Positions 45,722 through 58,958 of a stretch of 64,000 nucleotides of DNA are shown piece by piece (position 1 is the first letter of the stretch; each line of letters opens with the position of its first letter). The stretch comes from Pampus argenteus (lineage: Eukaryota > Chordata > Actinopteri > Scombriformes > Stromateidae). The notes under the pieces are model-generated. The model searched no databases. It saw nothing but the letters and a program-made list of their open reading frames with translations, and was not told the origin of the DNA. The DNA lies in contig CM072877.1 of the NCBI GenBank assembly GCA_036937835.1, positions 275,001 to 339,000 on the forward strand, in the 5' to 3' direction. Position numbers and translations under genes: made by a program.

Positions 45722-46456
45722 TTTTCTGTGCTCTATGCAAACTGCAGAGGACGCTGCTGCCTCTTGTGTGCAGACAGAGCAAAGAGCGAACTTATTAGCT
45801 GCTTTTTCATTGGTGCCTCTTCAGAGTAAATTAGTTTAACCAAACTTATATATAGACCCCAGTCACATCTATTTTCATGTCAAATAATATAGGTTACTAG
45901 ATAAGATTACATATTGTATGTCGCATTTCCATCATAATGTTCTTTACATTCATTAAAATGTCAACATGATTAGAAAATATGTTTTTCTTGTAAATGAAAA
46001 TACTGAAACAACAATCACAAAGCTTTTATCTTTGTAATTACCCCAGGTTGTCCTTTTCATAGGCTCTTTTGTTAAATTACATCATTTCTTAAAGCAACTA
46101 AAATCATTTCCTTCTTTGAGAAAAGAAAAAAACAACAACAAGCTCTGCACGTACCGTATTTTCAGGTAAGGGAAAAAGAAAATATCTAAGAAAAAACTGG
46201 TATTTTTCTACACATGGCTAGTTGGGGTTAACTGTCAAAGGAACAAATTAAAAGACTAAAACCATCACCTGTTGAATACTTCACAGGTACGTTTCAGAAG
46301 AGAACGTTTAAATGTCGTATGTTTTAAGATGCCTTCCAAAGCCTGATATGATCTATACATACGTTATTTACACATGTTGATCAAACGTGAAATAAAATAC
46401 CCACAGAGGAGGAAACAGCGTCCTCTGCAGTTTGCATAAAGCAGTAAAAAAAAAAA

Positions 46457-46575
46457 AGCTTTCAGCACCTGGTATTCCCAGGCGGTCTCCCATCCAAGTA
46501 CTAACCAGGCCCTAACCTGCTTAGCTTCCAAGATCAGACGAGATCGGGCGCGCTCAGGGTGGTGTGGCCGTAAGC
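46457..46575 (-). rRNA. 5S rRNA gene, type 1
   Basis: T114A and C46T. Confidence 0.93.
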
Positions 46576-46925
46576 GAAGGAAACAGACACACACAGGGTA
46601 TTTATAGATGCCGTAACGCCACACTCTCTCACATGTGCGGTGATTGTATATGTCGATACTGAATGGAAACACGACACCCTGACGATGACACAAAGTCAGC
46701 CAGTAACAGCTGTAACTGTGCGTTCCTCTCCAGGTCAACCTGTAGACATTATTACTTAATACACAGTCTATATCATTCTTCTTAATGTTGGGGCATTGTA
46801 TGACTGGAATCAGAGGTTCTTGATCCCAAAATACGGTGATGTGTTAACCCTTTATCAATCGGAACAGACGATTGCGATGCTGTTGATCGACATGTATAAA
46901 TACCCTGTGTGTGTCAGTTTCCTTG

Positions 46926-47044
46926 GCTTACGGCCATACCACCCTGAACGAGCCCGATCTCGTCTGATCTCGCAAACTAACTAGGGTTGGGCCTGGTTAG
47001 TACTTGCATGGGAGACCGCCTGGGAATACCAGGTGCTGTAAGCC
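46926..47044 (+). rRNA. 5S rRNA gene, type 2
   Basis: G51A. Confidence 0.9.
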
Positions 47045-47779
47045 TTTTCTGTGCTCTACGCAAACTGCAGAGGACGCTGCTGCCTCTTGTGTGCAGACAG
47101 AGCAAAGAGCGAACTTATTAGCTGCTTTTTCATTGGTGCCTCTTCAGAGTAAATTAATTTAACCAAACTTATATATAGACCCCAGTCACATCTATTGTCA
47201 TGTCAAATAATATAGGTTACTAGATAAGATTACATATTGTATGTCGCATGTCCATCATAATGTTCTTTACATTCATTAAAATGTCAACATGATTAGAAAA
47301 TATGTTTTTCTTGTAAATAAAAATACTGAAACAACAATCACAAAGCTTTTATCTTTGAAATGACCCCAGGTTGTCCTTTTCATAGGCTTTTTTGTTAAAT
47401 TACATCATTTCTTAAAGCAACTAAAATCATTTCCTTCTTTGAGAAAAGAAAAAAACAACAACAAGCTCTGCACGTACCGTATTTTCAGGTAAGGGAAAAA
47501 GAAAATATCTAAGAAAAAACTGGTATTTTTCTACACATGGCTTGTTGGTGTTAACTGTCAAAGGAACAAATTAAAAGACTAAAACCATCACCTGTTGAAT
47601 ACTTCACAGGTACGTTTCAGAAGAGAACGTTTAAATGTCGTATGTTTTAAGATGCCTTCCAAAGCCTGATATGATCTATACATACGTTATTTACACATGT
47701 TGATCAAACGTGAAATAAAATACCCACAGAGGAGGAAACAGCGTCCTCTGCAGTTTGCATAAAGCAGTAAAAAAAAAAA

Positions 47780-47898
47780 AGCTTTCAGCACCTGGTATTC
47801 CCAGGCGGTCTCCCATCCAAGTACTAACCAGGCCCTAACCTGCTTAGCTTCCAAGATCAGACGAGATCGGGCGCGCTCAGGGTGGTGTGGCCGTAAGC
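47780..47898 (-). rRNA. 5S rRNA gene, type 1
   Basis: T114A and C46T, identical to the copy one unit before. Confidence 0.93.
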
Positions 47899-48248
47899 GA
47901 AGGAAACAGACACACACAGGGTATTTATAGATGCCGTAACGCCACACTCTCTCACATGTGCGGTGATTGTATATGTCGATACTGAATGGAAACACGACAC
48001 CCTGACGATGACACAAAGTCAGCCAGTAACAGCTGTAACTGTGCGTTCCTCTCCAGGTCAACCTGTAGACATTATTACTTAATACACAGTCTATATCATT
48101 CTTCTTAATGTTGGGGCATTGTATGACTGGAATCAGAGGTTCTTGATCCCAAAATACGGTGATGTGTTAACCCTTTATCAATCGGAACAGACGATTGCGA
48201 TGCTGTTGATCGACATGTATAAATACCCTGTGTGTGTCAGTTTCCTTG

Positions 48249-48367
48249 GCTTACGGCCATACCACCCTGAACGAGCCCGATCTCGTCTGATCTCGCAAAC
48301 TAACTAGGGTTGGGCCTGGTTAGTACTTGCATGGGAGACCGCCTGGGAATACCAGGTGCTGTAAGCC
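48249..48367 (+). rRNA. 5S rRNA gene, type 2
   Basis: G51A. Confidence 0.9.
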
Positions 48368-49104
48368 TTTTCTGTGCTCTACGCAAACTGCAGAGGACGC
48401 TGCTGCCTCTTGTGTGCAGACAGAGCAAAGAGCGAACTTATTAGCTGCTTTTTCATTGGTGCCTCTTCAGAGTAAATTAATTTAACCAAACTTATATATA
48501 GACCCCAGTCACATCTATTGTCATGTCAAATAATATAGGTTACTAGATAAGATTACATATTGTATGTCGCATGTCCATCATAATGTTCTTTACATTCATT
48601 AAAATGTCAACATGATTAGAAAATATGTTTTTCTTGTAAATAAAAATACTGAAACAACAATCACAAAGCTTTTATCTTTGAAATGACCCCAGGTTGTCCT
48701 TTTCATAGGCTTTTTTGTTAAATTACATCATTTCTTAAAGCAACTAAAATCATTTCCTTCTTTGAGAAAAGAAAAAAACAACAACAAGCTCTGCACGTAC
48801 CGTATTTTCAGGTAAGGGGAAAGAGAAAATATCTGAGAAAAAACAGGTATTTTTCTACACATGGCTTGTTGGTGTTAACTGTCAAAGGAACAAATTAAAA
48901 GACTAAAACCATCACCTGTTGAATACTTCACAGGTACGTTTCAGAAGAGAACATTTAAATGTTGTATGATTTAAGATGCCTTCCAGAGCCTGATATTATC
49001 TATACATACGTTATTTACACATGTTGATCAAACGTGAAATAAAATACCCACAGAGGAGGAAACGGCGTCCTCTGCAGTTTGCATAGAGCAGTAAAAAAAA
49101 AAAA

Positions 49105-49223
49105 AGCTTACAGCACCTGGTATTCCCAGGCGGTCTCCCATCCAAGTACTAACCAGGCCCTAACCTGCTTAGCTTCCGAGATCAGACGAGATCGGGCGCG
49201 CTCAGGGTGGTGTGGCCGTAAGC
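49105..49223 (-). rRNA. 5S rRNA gene, type 1
   Basis: Type-1 consensus copy. Confidence 0.95.
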
Positions 49224-49573
49224 GAAGGAAACAGACACACACAGGGTATTTATAGATGCCGTAACGCCACACTCTCTCACATGTGCGGTGATTGTATATG
49301 TCGATACTGAATGGAAACACGACACCCTGACGATGACACAAAGTCAGCCAGTAACAGCTGTAACTGTGCGTTCCTCTCCAGGTCAACCTGTAGACATTAT
49401 TACTTAATACACAGTCTATATCATTCTTCTTAATGTTGGGGGATTGTATGACTGGAATCAGAGGTTCTTGATCCCAAAATACGGTCATGTGTTAACCCTT
49501 TATCAATCGGAACAGACGATCGCGATGCTGTTGATCGACATGTGTAAATACCCTGTGTGTGTCAGTTTCCTCG

Positions 49574-49692
49574 GCTTACGGCCATACCACCCTGAACGAG
49601 CCCGATCTCGTCTGATCTCGCAAGCTAACTAGGGTTGGGCCTGGTTAGTACTTGCATGGGAGACCGCCTGGGAATACCAGGTGCTGTACGCC
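49574..49692 (+). rRNA. 5S rRNA gene, type 2, TATA variant
   Basis: A116C in helix I. The upstream box is TGTAAATA at 49543-49550. Confidence 0.88.
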
Positions 49693-50429
49693 TTTTCTGT
49701 GCTCTACGCAAACTGCAGAGGACGCTGCTGCCTCTTGTGTGCAGACAGAGCAAAGAGCGAACTTATTAGCTGCTTTTTCATTGGTGCCTCTTCACAGTAA
49801 ATTAGTTTAACCAAACTTATATATAGACCCCAGTCACATCTATTTTCATGTCAAATAATATAGGTTACTAGATAAGATTACATTATGTACGTCGCATGTC
49901 CATCATAATGTTCTTTACATTCATTAAAATGTCAACATGATTAGAAAATATGTTTTTCTTGTAAATGAAAATACTGAAACAACAATCACAAAGCTTTTAT
50001 CTTTGGAATTACCCCAGGTTGTCCTTTTAATAGGCTTTTTTGTTAAATTACATCATTTCTTAAAGCAACTAAAATCATTTCCTTCTTTGAGAAAAGAAAA
50101 AAACAACAACAAGCTCTGCACGTACCGTATTTTCAGGTAAGGGGAAAGAGAAAATATCTAAGAAAAAACAGGTATTTTTCTACACATGGCTTGTTGGGGT
50201 TAACTGTCAAAGGAACAAATTAAAAGACTAAAACCATCACCTGTTGAATACTTCACAGGTACGTTTCAGAAGAGAACATTTAAATGTTGTATGATTTAAG
50301 ATGCCTTCCAGAGCCTGATATTATCTATACATACGTTATTTACACATGTTGATCAAACGTGAAATAAAATACCCACAGAGGAGGAAACGGCGTCCTCTGC
50401 AGTTTGCATAGAGCAGTAAAAAAAAAAAA

Positions 50430-50549
50430 AGCTTACAGCACCTGGTATTCCCAGGCGGTCTCCCATCCAAGTATTAAACCAGGCCCTAACCTGCTTAGCT
50501 TCCGAGATCAGACGAGATCGGGCGCGCTCAGGGTGGTGTGGCCGTAAGC
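50430..50549 (-). rRNA. 5S rRNA gene, type 1, 1-bp insertion
   Basis: 120 bp. An extra T and G75A give GGTTTAATAC in place of GGTTAGTAC, between the intermediate element and box C. The changed spacing inside the internal promoter may impair it. Confidence 0.88.
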
Positions 50550-50899
50550 GAAGGAAACAGACACACACAGGGTATTTATAGATGCCGTAACGCCACACTC
50601 TCTCACATGTGCGGTGATTGTATATGTCGATACTGAATGGAAACACGACACCCTGACGATGACACAAAGTCAGCCAGTAACAGCTGTAACTGTGCGTTCC
50701 TCTCCAGGTCAACCTGTAGACATTATTACTTAATACACAGTCTATATCATTCTTCTTAATGTTGGGGGATTGTATGACTGGAATCAGAGGTTCTTGATCC
50801 CAAAATACGGTCATGTGTTAACCCTTTATCAATCGGAACAGACGATCGCGATGCTGTTGATCGACATGTGTAAATACCCTGTGTGTGTCAGTTTCCTCG

Positions 50900-51018
50900 G
50901 CTTACGGCCATACCACCCTGAACGAGCCCGATCTCGTCTGATCTCGCAAGCTAACTAGGGTTGGGCCTGGTTAGTACTTGCATGGGAGACCGCCTGGGAA
51001 TACCAGGTGCTGTACGCC
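50900..51018 (+). rRNA. 5S rRNA gene, type 2, TATA variant
   Basis: A116C and TGTAAATA at 50869-50876, a near-identical duplicate of the copy at 49574. Confidence 0.88.
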
Positions 51019-51757
51019 TTTTCTGTGCTCTACGCAAACTGCAGAGGACGCTGCTGCCTCTTGTGTGCAGACAGAGCAAAGAGCGAACTTATTAGCTGCT
51101 TTTTCATTGGTGCCTCTTCACAGTAAATTAGTTTAACCAAACTTATATATAGACCCCAGTCACATCTATTTTCATGTCAAATAATATAGGTTACTAGATA
51201 AGATTACATACTGTACGTCGCATGTCCATCATAATGTTCTTTACATTCATTAAAATGTCAACATGATTAGAAAATATGTTTTTCTTGTAAATGAAAATAC
51301 TGAAACAACAATCACAAAGCTTTTATCTTTGGAATTACCCCAGGTTGTCCTTTTAATAGGCTTTTTTGTTAAATTACATCATTTCTTAAAGCAACTAAAA
51401 TCATTTCCTTCTTTGAGAAAAGAAAAAAACAACAACAAGCTCTGCACGTACCGTATTTTCAGGTAAGGGGAAAGAGAAAATATCTAAGAAAAAACAGGTA
51501 TTTTTCTACACATGGCTTGTTGGGGTTAACTGTCAAAGGAACAAATTAAAAGACTAAAACCATCACCTGTTGAATACTTCACAGGTACGTTTCAGAAGAG
51601 AACGTTTAAATGTCGTATGTTTTAAGATGCCTTCCAGAGCCTGATATGATCTATACATAGGTTATTTACACATGTTGATCAAACGTGAAATAAAATACCC
51701 ACAGAGGAGGAAACAGCGTCCTCTGCAGTTTGCATAGAGCAGTAAAAAAAAAAAAAA

Positions 51758-51866
51758 AGCTTACAGCACCTGGTATTCCCAGGCGGTCTCCCATCCAAGT
51801 ACTAACCAGGCCCTAACCTGCTTAGCTTCCGAGATCAGGCGCGCTCAGGGTGGTGTGGCCGTAAGC
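51758..51866 (-). pseudogene. 5S rRNA gene, type 1, 10-bp deletion
   Basis: 109 bp; 10 bp lost across the GATCTCG repeats at 31-47. The remaining junction keeps GCCTGATC, so the breakpoint differs slightly from that at 17319. Terminator tract of 15 T. Probably non-functional. Confidence 0.88.
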
Positions 51867-52216
51867 GAAGGAAACAGACACACACAGGGTATTTATAGAT
51901 GCCGTAACGCCACACTCTCTCACATGTGCGGTGATTGTATATGTCGATACTGAATGGAAACACGACACCCTGACGATGACACAAAGTCAGCCAGTAACAG
52001 CTGTAACTGTGCGTTCCTCTCCAGGTCAACCTGTAGACATTATTACTTAATACACAGTCTATATCATTCTTCTTAATGTTGGGGCATTGTATGACTGGAA
52101 TCAGAGGTTCTTGATCCCAAAATACGGTGATGTGTTAACCCTTTATCAATCGGAACAGACGATCGCGATGCTGTTGATCGACATGTATAAATACCCTGTG
52201 TGTGTCAGTTTCCTTG

Positions 52217-52335
52217 GCTTACGGCCATACCACCCTGAACGAGCCCGATCTCGTCTGATCTCGCAAGCTAACTAGGGTTGGGCCTGGTTAGTACTTGCAT
52301 GGGAGACCGCCTGGGAATACCAGGTGCTGTAAGCC
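52217..52335 (+). rRNA. 5S rRNA gene, type 2
   Basis: Type-2 consensus copy. Confidence 0.9.
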
Positions 52336-53072
52336 TTTTCTGTGCTCTACGCAAACTGCAGAGGACGCTGCTGCCTCTTGTGTGCAGACAGAGCAAAGAG
52401 CGAACTTATTAGCTGCTTTTTCATTGGTGCCTCTTCAGAGTAAATTAGTTTAACCAAACTTATATATAGACCCCAGTCACATCTATTTTCATGTCAAATA
52501 ATATAGGTTACTAGATAAGATTACATATTGTATGTCGCATGTCCATCATAATGTTCTTTACATTCATTAAAATGTCAACATGATTAGAAAATATGTTTTT
52601 CTTGTAAATGAAAATACTGAAACAACAATCACAAAGCTTTTATCTTTGAAATGACCCCAGGTTGTCCTTTTCATAGGCTTTTTTGTTAAATTGCATCATT
52701 TCTTAAAGCAACTAAAATCATTTCCTTCTTTGATAAAAGAAAAAAACAACAACAAGCTCTGCACGTACCGTATTTTCAGGTAAGGGGAAAGAGAAAATAT
52801 CTGAGAAAAAACAGGTATTTTTCTACACATGGCTTGTTGGGGTTAACTGTCAAAGGAACAAATTAAAAGACTAAAACCATCACCTGTTGAATACTTCACA
52901 GGTACGTTTCAGAAGAGAACGTTTAAATGTCGTATGTTTTAAGATGCCTTCCAAATCCTGATATTATCTATACATACCTTATTTACACATGTTGATCAAA
53001 CGTGAAATAAAATACCCACAGAGGAGGAAACAGCGTCCTTTGCAGTTTGCATAGAGCAGTAAAAAAAAAAAA

Positions 53073-53191
53073 AGCTTACAGCACCTGGTATTCCCAGGCG
53101 GTCTCCTATCCAAGTACTAAGCAGGCCCTAACCCGCTTAGCTTCCGAGATCAGACGAGATCTGGCGCGCTCAGGGTGGTGTGGCCGTAAGC
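53073..53191 (-). rRNA. 5S rRNA gene, type 1, divergent copy
   Basis: C30A, A58G, G71C and G85A. Changes fall in box A, the intermediate element and box C. Upstream box AATAAATA. Confidence 0.9.
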
Positions 53192-53541
53192 GAAGGAAAC
53201 AGACACACACAGGGTATTTATTGATGCCGTAACGCCACACTCTCTCACATGTGCGGTGATTGTATATGTCGACACTGAATGGAAACACGACACCCTGACG
53301 ATGACACAAAGTCAGCCAGTAACAGCTGTAACTGTGCGTTCCTCTCCAGGTCAACCTGTAGACATTATTACTTAATACACAGTCTATATCATTCTTCTTA
53401 ATGTTGGGGGATTGTATGACTGGAATCAGAGGTTCTCGATCCCAAAATACGGTGATGTGTTAACCCTTTATCAATCGGAACAGACGATTGCGATGCTGTT
53501 GATCGACATGTATAAATACCCTGTGTGTGTCAGTTTCCTTG

Positions 53542-53660
53542 GCTTACGGCCATACCACCCTGAACGAGCCCGATCTCGTCTGATCTCGCAAGCTAACTAG
53601 GGTTGGGCCTGGTTAGTACTTGCATGGGAGACCGCCTGGGAATACCAGGTGCTGTAAGCC
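53542..53660 (+). rRNA. 5S rRNA gene, type 2
   Basis: Type-2 consensus copy. Confidence 0.9.
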
Positions 53661-54399
53661 TTTTCTGTGCTCTACGCAAACTGCAGAGGACGCTGCTGCC
53701 TCTTGTGTGCAGACAGAGCAAAGAGCGAACTTATTAGCTGCTTTTTCATTGGTGCCTCTTCAGAGTAAATTAGTTTAACCAAACTTATATATAGACCCCA
53801 GTCACATCTATTTTCATGTCAAATAATATAGGTTACTAGATAAGATTACATATTGTATGTCGCATGTCCATCATAATGTTCTTTACATTCATTAAAATGT
53901 CAACATGATTAGAAAATATGTTTTTTTTTGTAAATGAAAATACTGAAACAACAATCACAAAGCTTTTATCTTTGTAATTACCCCAGGTTGTCCTTTTCAT
54001 AGGCTCTTTTGTTAAATTACATCATTTCTTAAAGCAACTAAAATAATTTCCTTCTTTGAGAAAAGAAAAAAACAACAACAAGCTCTGCACGTACCGTATT
54101 TTCAGGTAAGGGGAAAGAGAAAATATCTAAGAAAAAACAGGTATTTTTCTACACATGGCTTGTTGGGGTTAACTGTCAAAGGAACAAATTAAAAGACTAA
54201 AACCATCACCTGTTGAATACTTCACAGGTACGTTTCAGAAGAGAACGTTTAAATGTCGTATGTTTTAAGATGCCTTCCAGAGCCTGATATGATCTATACA
54301 TAGGTTATTTACACATGTTGATCAAACGTGAAATAAAATACCCACAGAGGAAGAAAACAGCGTCCTCTGCAGTTTGCATAGAGCAGTAAAAAAAAAAAA

Positions 54400-54518
54400 A
54401 GCTTACAGCACCTGGTATTCCCAGGCGGTCTCCCATCCAAGTACTAACCAGGCCCTAACCTGCTTAGCTTCCGAGATCAGACGAGATCGGGCGCGCTCAG
54501 GGTGGTGTGGCCGTAAGC
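54400..54518 (-). rRNA. 5S rRNA gene, type 1
   Basis: Type-1 consensus. Upstream box AATAAATA. Confidence 0.95.
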
Positions 54519-54868
54519 GAAGGAAACAGACACACACAGGGTATTTATTGATGCCGTAACGCCACACTCTCTCACATGTGCGGTGATTGTATATGTCGAC
54601 ACTGAATGGAAACACGACACCCTGACGATGACACAAAGTCAGCCAGTAACAGCTGTAACTGTGCGTTCCTCTCCAGGTCAACCTGTAGACATTATTACTT
54701 AATACACAGTCTATATCATTCTTCTTAATGTTGGGGCATTGTATGACTGGAATCAGAGGTTCTCGATCCCAAAATACGGTGATGTGTTAACCCTTTATCA
54801 ATCGGAACAGACGATTGCGATGCTGTTGATCGACATGTATAAATACCCTGTGTGTGTCAGTTTCCTTG

Positions 54869-54987
54869 GCTTACGGCCATACCACCCTGAACGAGCCCGA
54901 TCTCGTCTGATCTCGCAAGCTAACTAGGGTTGGGCCTGGTTAGTACTTGCATGGGAGACCGCCTGGGAATACCAGGTGCTGTAAGCC
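54869..54987 (+). rRNA. 5S rRNA gene, type 2
   Basis: Type-2 consensus copy. Confidence 0.9.
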
Positions 54988-55726
54988 TTTTCTGTGCTCT
55001 ACGCAAACTGCAGAGGACGCTGCTGCCTCTTGTGTGCAGACAGAGCAAAGAGCGAACTTATTAGCTGCTTTTTCATTGGTGCCTCTTCAGAGTAAATTAG
55101 TTTAACCAAACTTATATATAGACCCCAGTCACATCTATTTTCATGTCAAATAATATAGGTTACTAGATAAGATTACATATTGTATGTCGCATGTCCATCA
55201 TAATGTTCTTTACATTCATTAAAATGTCAACATGATTAGAAAATATGTTTTTTTTTGTAAATGAAAATACTGAAACAACAATCACAAAGCTTTTATCTTT
55301 GTAATTACCCCAGGTTGTCCTTTTCATAGACTCTTTTGTTAAATTACATCATTTCTTAAAGCAACTAAAATCATTTCCTTCTTTGAGAAAAGAAAAAAAC
55401 AACAACAAGCTCTGCACGTACCGTATTTTCAGGTAAGGGGAAAGAGAAAATATCTAAGAAAAAACAGGTATTTTTCTACACATGGCTTGTTGGGGTTAAC
55501 TGTCAAAGGAACAAATTAAAAGACTAAAACCATCACCTGTTGAATACTTCACAGGTACGTTTCAGAAGAGAACGTTTAAATGTCGTATGTTTTAAGATGC
55601 CTTCCAGAGCCTGATATGATCTATACATAGGTTATTTACACATGTTGATCAAACGTGAAATAAAATACCCACAGAGGAAGAAAACAGCGTCCTCTGCAGT
55701 TTGCATAGAGCAGTAAAAAAAAAAAA

Positions 55727-55845
55727 AGCTTACAGCACCTGGTATTCCCAGGCGGTCTCCCATCCAAGTACTAACCAGGCCCTAACCTGCTTAGCTTCCG
55801 AGATCAGACGAGATCGGGCGCGCTCAGGGTGGTGTGGCCGTAAGC
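55727..55845 (-). rRNA. 5S rRNA gene, type 1
   Basis: Type-1 consensus. Near-identical duplicate of the preceding unit. Upstream box AATAAATA. Confidence 0.95.
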
Positions 55846-56195
55846 GAAGGAAACAGACACACACAGGGTATTTATTGATGCCGTAACGCCACACTCTCTC
55901 ACATGTGCGGTGATTGTATATGTCGACACTGAATGGAAACACGACACCCTGACGATGACACAAAGTCAGCCAGTAACAGCTGTAACTGTGCGTTCCTCTC
56001 CAGGTCAACCTGTAGACATTATTACTTAATACACAGTCTATATCATTCTTCTTAATGTTGGGGCATTGTATGACTGGAATCAGAGGTTCTTGATCCCAAA
56101 ATACGGTGATGTGTTAACCCTTTATCAATCGGAACAGACGATTGCGATGCTGTTGATCGACATGTATAAATACCCTGTGTGTGTCAGTTTCCTTG

Positions 56196-56314
56196 GCTTA
56201 CGGCCATACCACCCTGAACGAGCCCGATCTCGTCTGATCTCGCAAGCTAACTAGGGTTGGGCCTGGTTAGTACTTGCATGGGAGACCGCCTGGGAATACC
56301 AGGTGCTGTAAGCC
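56196..56314 (+). rRNA. 5S rRNA gene, type 2
   Basis: Type-2 consensus copy. Confidence 0.9.
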
Positions 56315-57051
56315 TTTTCTGTGCTCTACGCAAACTGCAGAGGACGCTGCTGCCTCTTGTGTGCAGACAGAGCAAAGAGCGAACATTTTAGCTGCTTTTT
56401 CATTGGTGCCTCTTCAGAGTAAATTAGTTTAACCAAACTTATATATAGACCCCAGTCACATCTATTTTCATGTCAAATAATATAGGTTACTAGATAAGAT
56501 TACATATTGTATGTCGCATTTCCATCATAATGTTCTTTACATTCATTAAAATGTCAACATGATTAGAAAATATGTTTTTCTTGTAAATAAAAATACTGAA
56601 ACAACAATCACAAAGCTTTTATCTTTGTAATTACCCCAGGTTGTCCTTTTCATAGGCTCTTTTGTTAAATTACATCATTTCTTAAAGCAACTAAAATCAT
56701 TTCCTTCTTTGAGAAAAGAAAAAAACAACAACAAGCTCTGCACGTACCGTATTTTCAGGTAAGGGGAAAGAGAAAATATCTAAGAAAAAACTGGTATTTT
56801 TCTACACATGGCTTGTTGGGGTTAACTGTCAAAGGAACAAATTAAAAGACTAAAACCATCACCTGTTGAATACTTCACAGGTACGTTTCAGAAGAGAACG
56901 TTTAAATGTCGTATGTTTTAAGATGCCTTCCAGAGCCTGATATGATCTATACATAGGTTATTTACACATGTTGATCAAACGTGAAATAAAATACCCACAG
57001 AGGAGGAAACAGCGTCCTCTGCAGTTTGCATAGAGCAGTAAAAAAAAAAAA

Positions 57052-57170
57052 AGCTTACAGCACCTGGTATTCCCAGGGAGTCTCCTATCCAAGTACTAAC
57101 CAGGCCCTAACCCGCTTAGCTTCCGAGATCAGACGAGATCGGGCGCGCTCAGGGTGGTGTGGCCGTAAGC
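57052..57170 (-). rRNA. 5S rRNA gene, type 1, box C variant
   Basis: A58G, G85A, C92T and G93C. Three of the four are in box C. Upstream box TATAAAAA as in the alpha units. Confidence 0.9.
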
Positions 57171-57520
57171 GAAGGAAACAGACACACACAGGGTTTTTAT
57201 AGATGCCGTAACGCCACACTCTCTCACATGTGCGGTAATTGTATATGTCGATACTGAATGGAAACACGACACCCTGACGATGACACAAAGTCAGCCAGTA
57301 ACAGCTGTAACTGTGCGTTCCTCTCCAGGTCAACCTGTAGACATTATTACTTAATACACAGTCTATATCATTCTTCTTAATGTTGGGGGATTGTATGACT
57401 GGAATCAGAGGTTCTTGATCCCAAAATACGGTGATGTGTTAACCCTTCATCAATCGGAACAGACGATCGCGATGCTGTTGATCGACATCTATAAATACCC
57501 TGTGTGTGTCAGTTTCCTTG

Positions 57521-57639
57521 GCTTACGGCCATACCACCCTGAACGAGCCCGATATCGTCTGATCTCGCAAGCTAACTAGGGTTGGGCCTGGTTAGTACTT
57601 GCATGGGAGACCGCCTGGGAATACCAGGTGCTGTAAGCC
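57521..57639 (+). rRNA. 5S rRNA gene, type 2
   Basis: C34A. The spacer upstream carries the alpha markers (CATCAATC, CATCTATAAATA). Confidence 0.9.
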
Positions 57640-58370
57640 TTTTCTGTGCTCTACGCAAACTGCAGAGGACGCTGCTGCCTCTTGTGTGCAGACAGAGCAA
57701 AGAGCGAACTTATTAGCTGCTTTTTCATTGGTGCCTCTTCAGAGTAAATTAGTTTAACCAAACTTATATATAGACCCCAGTCACATCTATTTTCATGTCA
57801 AATAATATAGGTTACTAGATAAGATTACATATTGTACGTCGCATGTCCATCATAATGTTCTTTACATTCATTAAAATGTCAACATGATTAGAAAATATGT
57901 TTTTCTTGTAAATGAAAATACTGAAACAACAATCACAAAGCTTTTATCTCTGTAATTACCCCAGGTTGTCCTTTTCATAGGCTCTTTTGTTAAATTACAT
58001 CATTTCTTAAAGCAACTAAAATCATTTCCTTCTTTGAGAAAAGAAAAAAACAACAACAAGCTCTGCACGTACCGTATTTTCAGGTAAGGGAAAGTGAAAA
58101 TATCTAAGAAAAAACTGGTATTTTTCTACACATGGCTAGTTGGGGTTAACTGTCAAAGGAACAAATTAAAAGACTAAAACCATCACCTGTTGAATACTTC
58201 ACAGGTACGTTTCAGAAGAGAACGTTTAAATGTCGTATGTTTTAAGATGCCTTCCAAAGCCTGATATGATCTATACGTTATTTACACATGTTGATCAAAC
58301 GTGAAATTAAATACCCACAGAGGAGGAAACAGCGTCCTCTGCAGTTTGCATAGAGCAGTAAAAAAAAAAA

Positions 58371-58489
58371 AGCTTACAGCACCTGGTATTCCTAGGCGGT
58401 CTCCCATCCAAGTACTAACCAGGCCCTAACCTGCTTAGCTTCCGAGATCAGACGAGATCGGGCGCGCTCAGGGTGGTGTGGCCGTAAGC
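58371..58489 (-). rRNA. 5S rRNA gene, type 1 (beta-like)
   Basis: G97A, a beta unit outside the main higher-order block. The spacer to its left is the shortest, 731 bp. Confidence 0.95.
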
Positions 58490-58839
58490 GAAGGAAACAG
58501 ACACACACAGGGTATTTATAGATGCCGTAACGCCACACTCTCTCACATGTGCGGTGATTGTATATGTCGATACTGAATGGAAACACGACACCCTGACGAT
58601 GACACAAAGTCAGCCAGTAACAGCTGTAACTGTGCGTTCCTCTCCAGGTCAACCTGTAGACATTATTACTTAATACACAGTCTATATCATTCTTCTTAAT
58701 GTTGGGGGATTGTATGACTGGAATCAGAGGTTCTTGATCCCAAAATACGGTGATGTGTTAACCCTTTATCAATCGGAACAGACGATCGCGATGCTGTTGA
58801 TCGACATGTATAAATACCCTGTGTGTGTCAGTTTCCTTG

Positions 58840-58958
58840 GCTTACGGCCATACCACCCTGAACGAGCCCGATCTCGTCTGATCTCGCAAGCTAACTAGGG
58901 TTGGGCCTGGTTAGTACTTGCATGGGAGACCGCCTGGGAATACCAGGTGCTGTAAGCC
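58840..58958 (+). rRNA. 5S rRNA gene, type 2
   Basis: Type-2 consensus; followed by the beta spacer marker. Confidence 0.9.
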
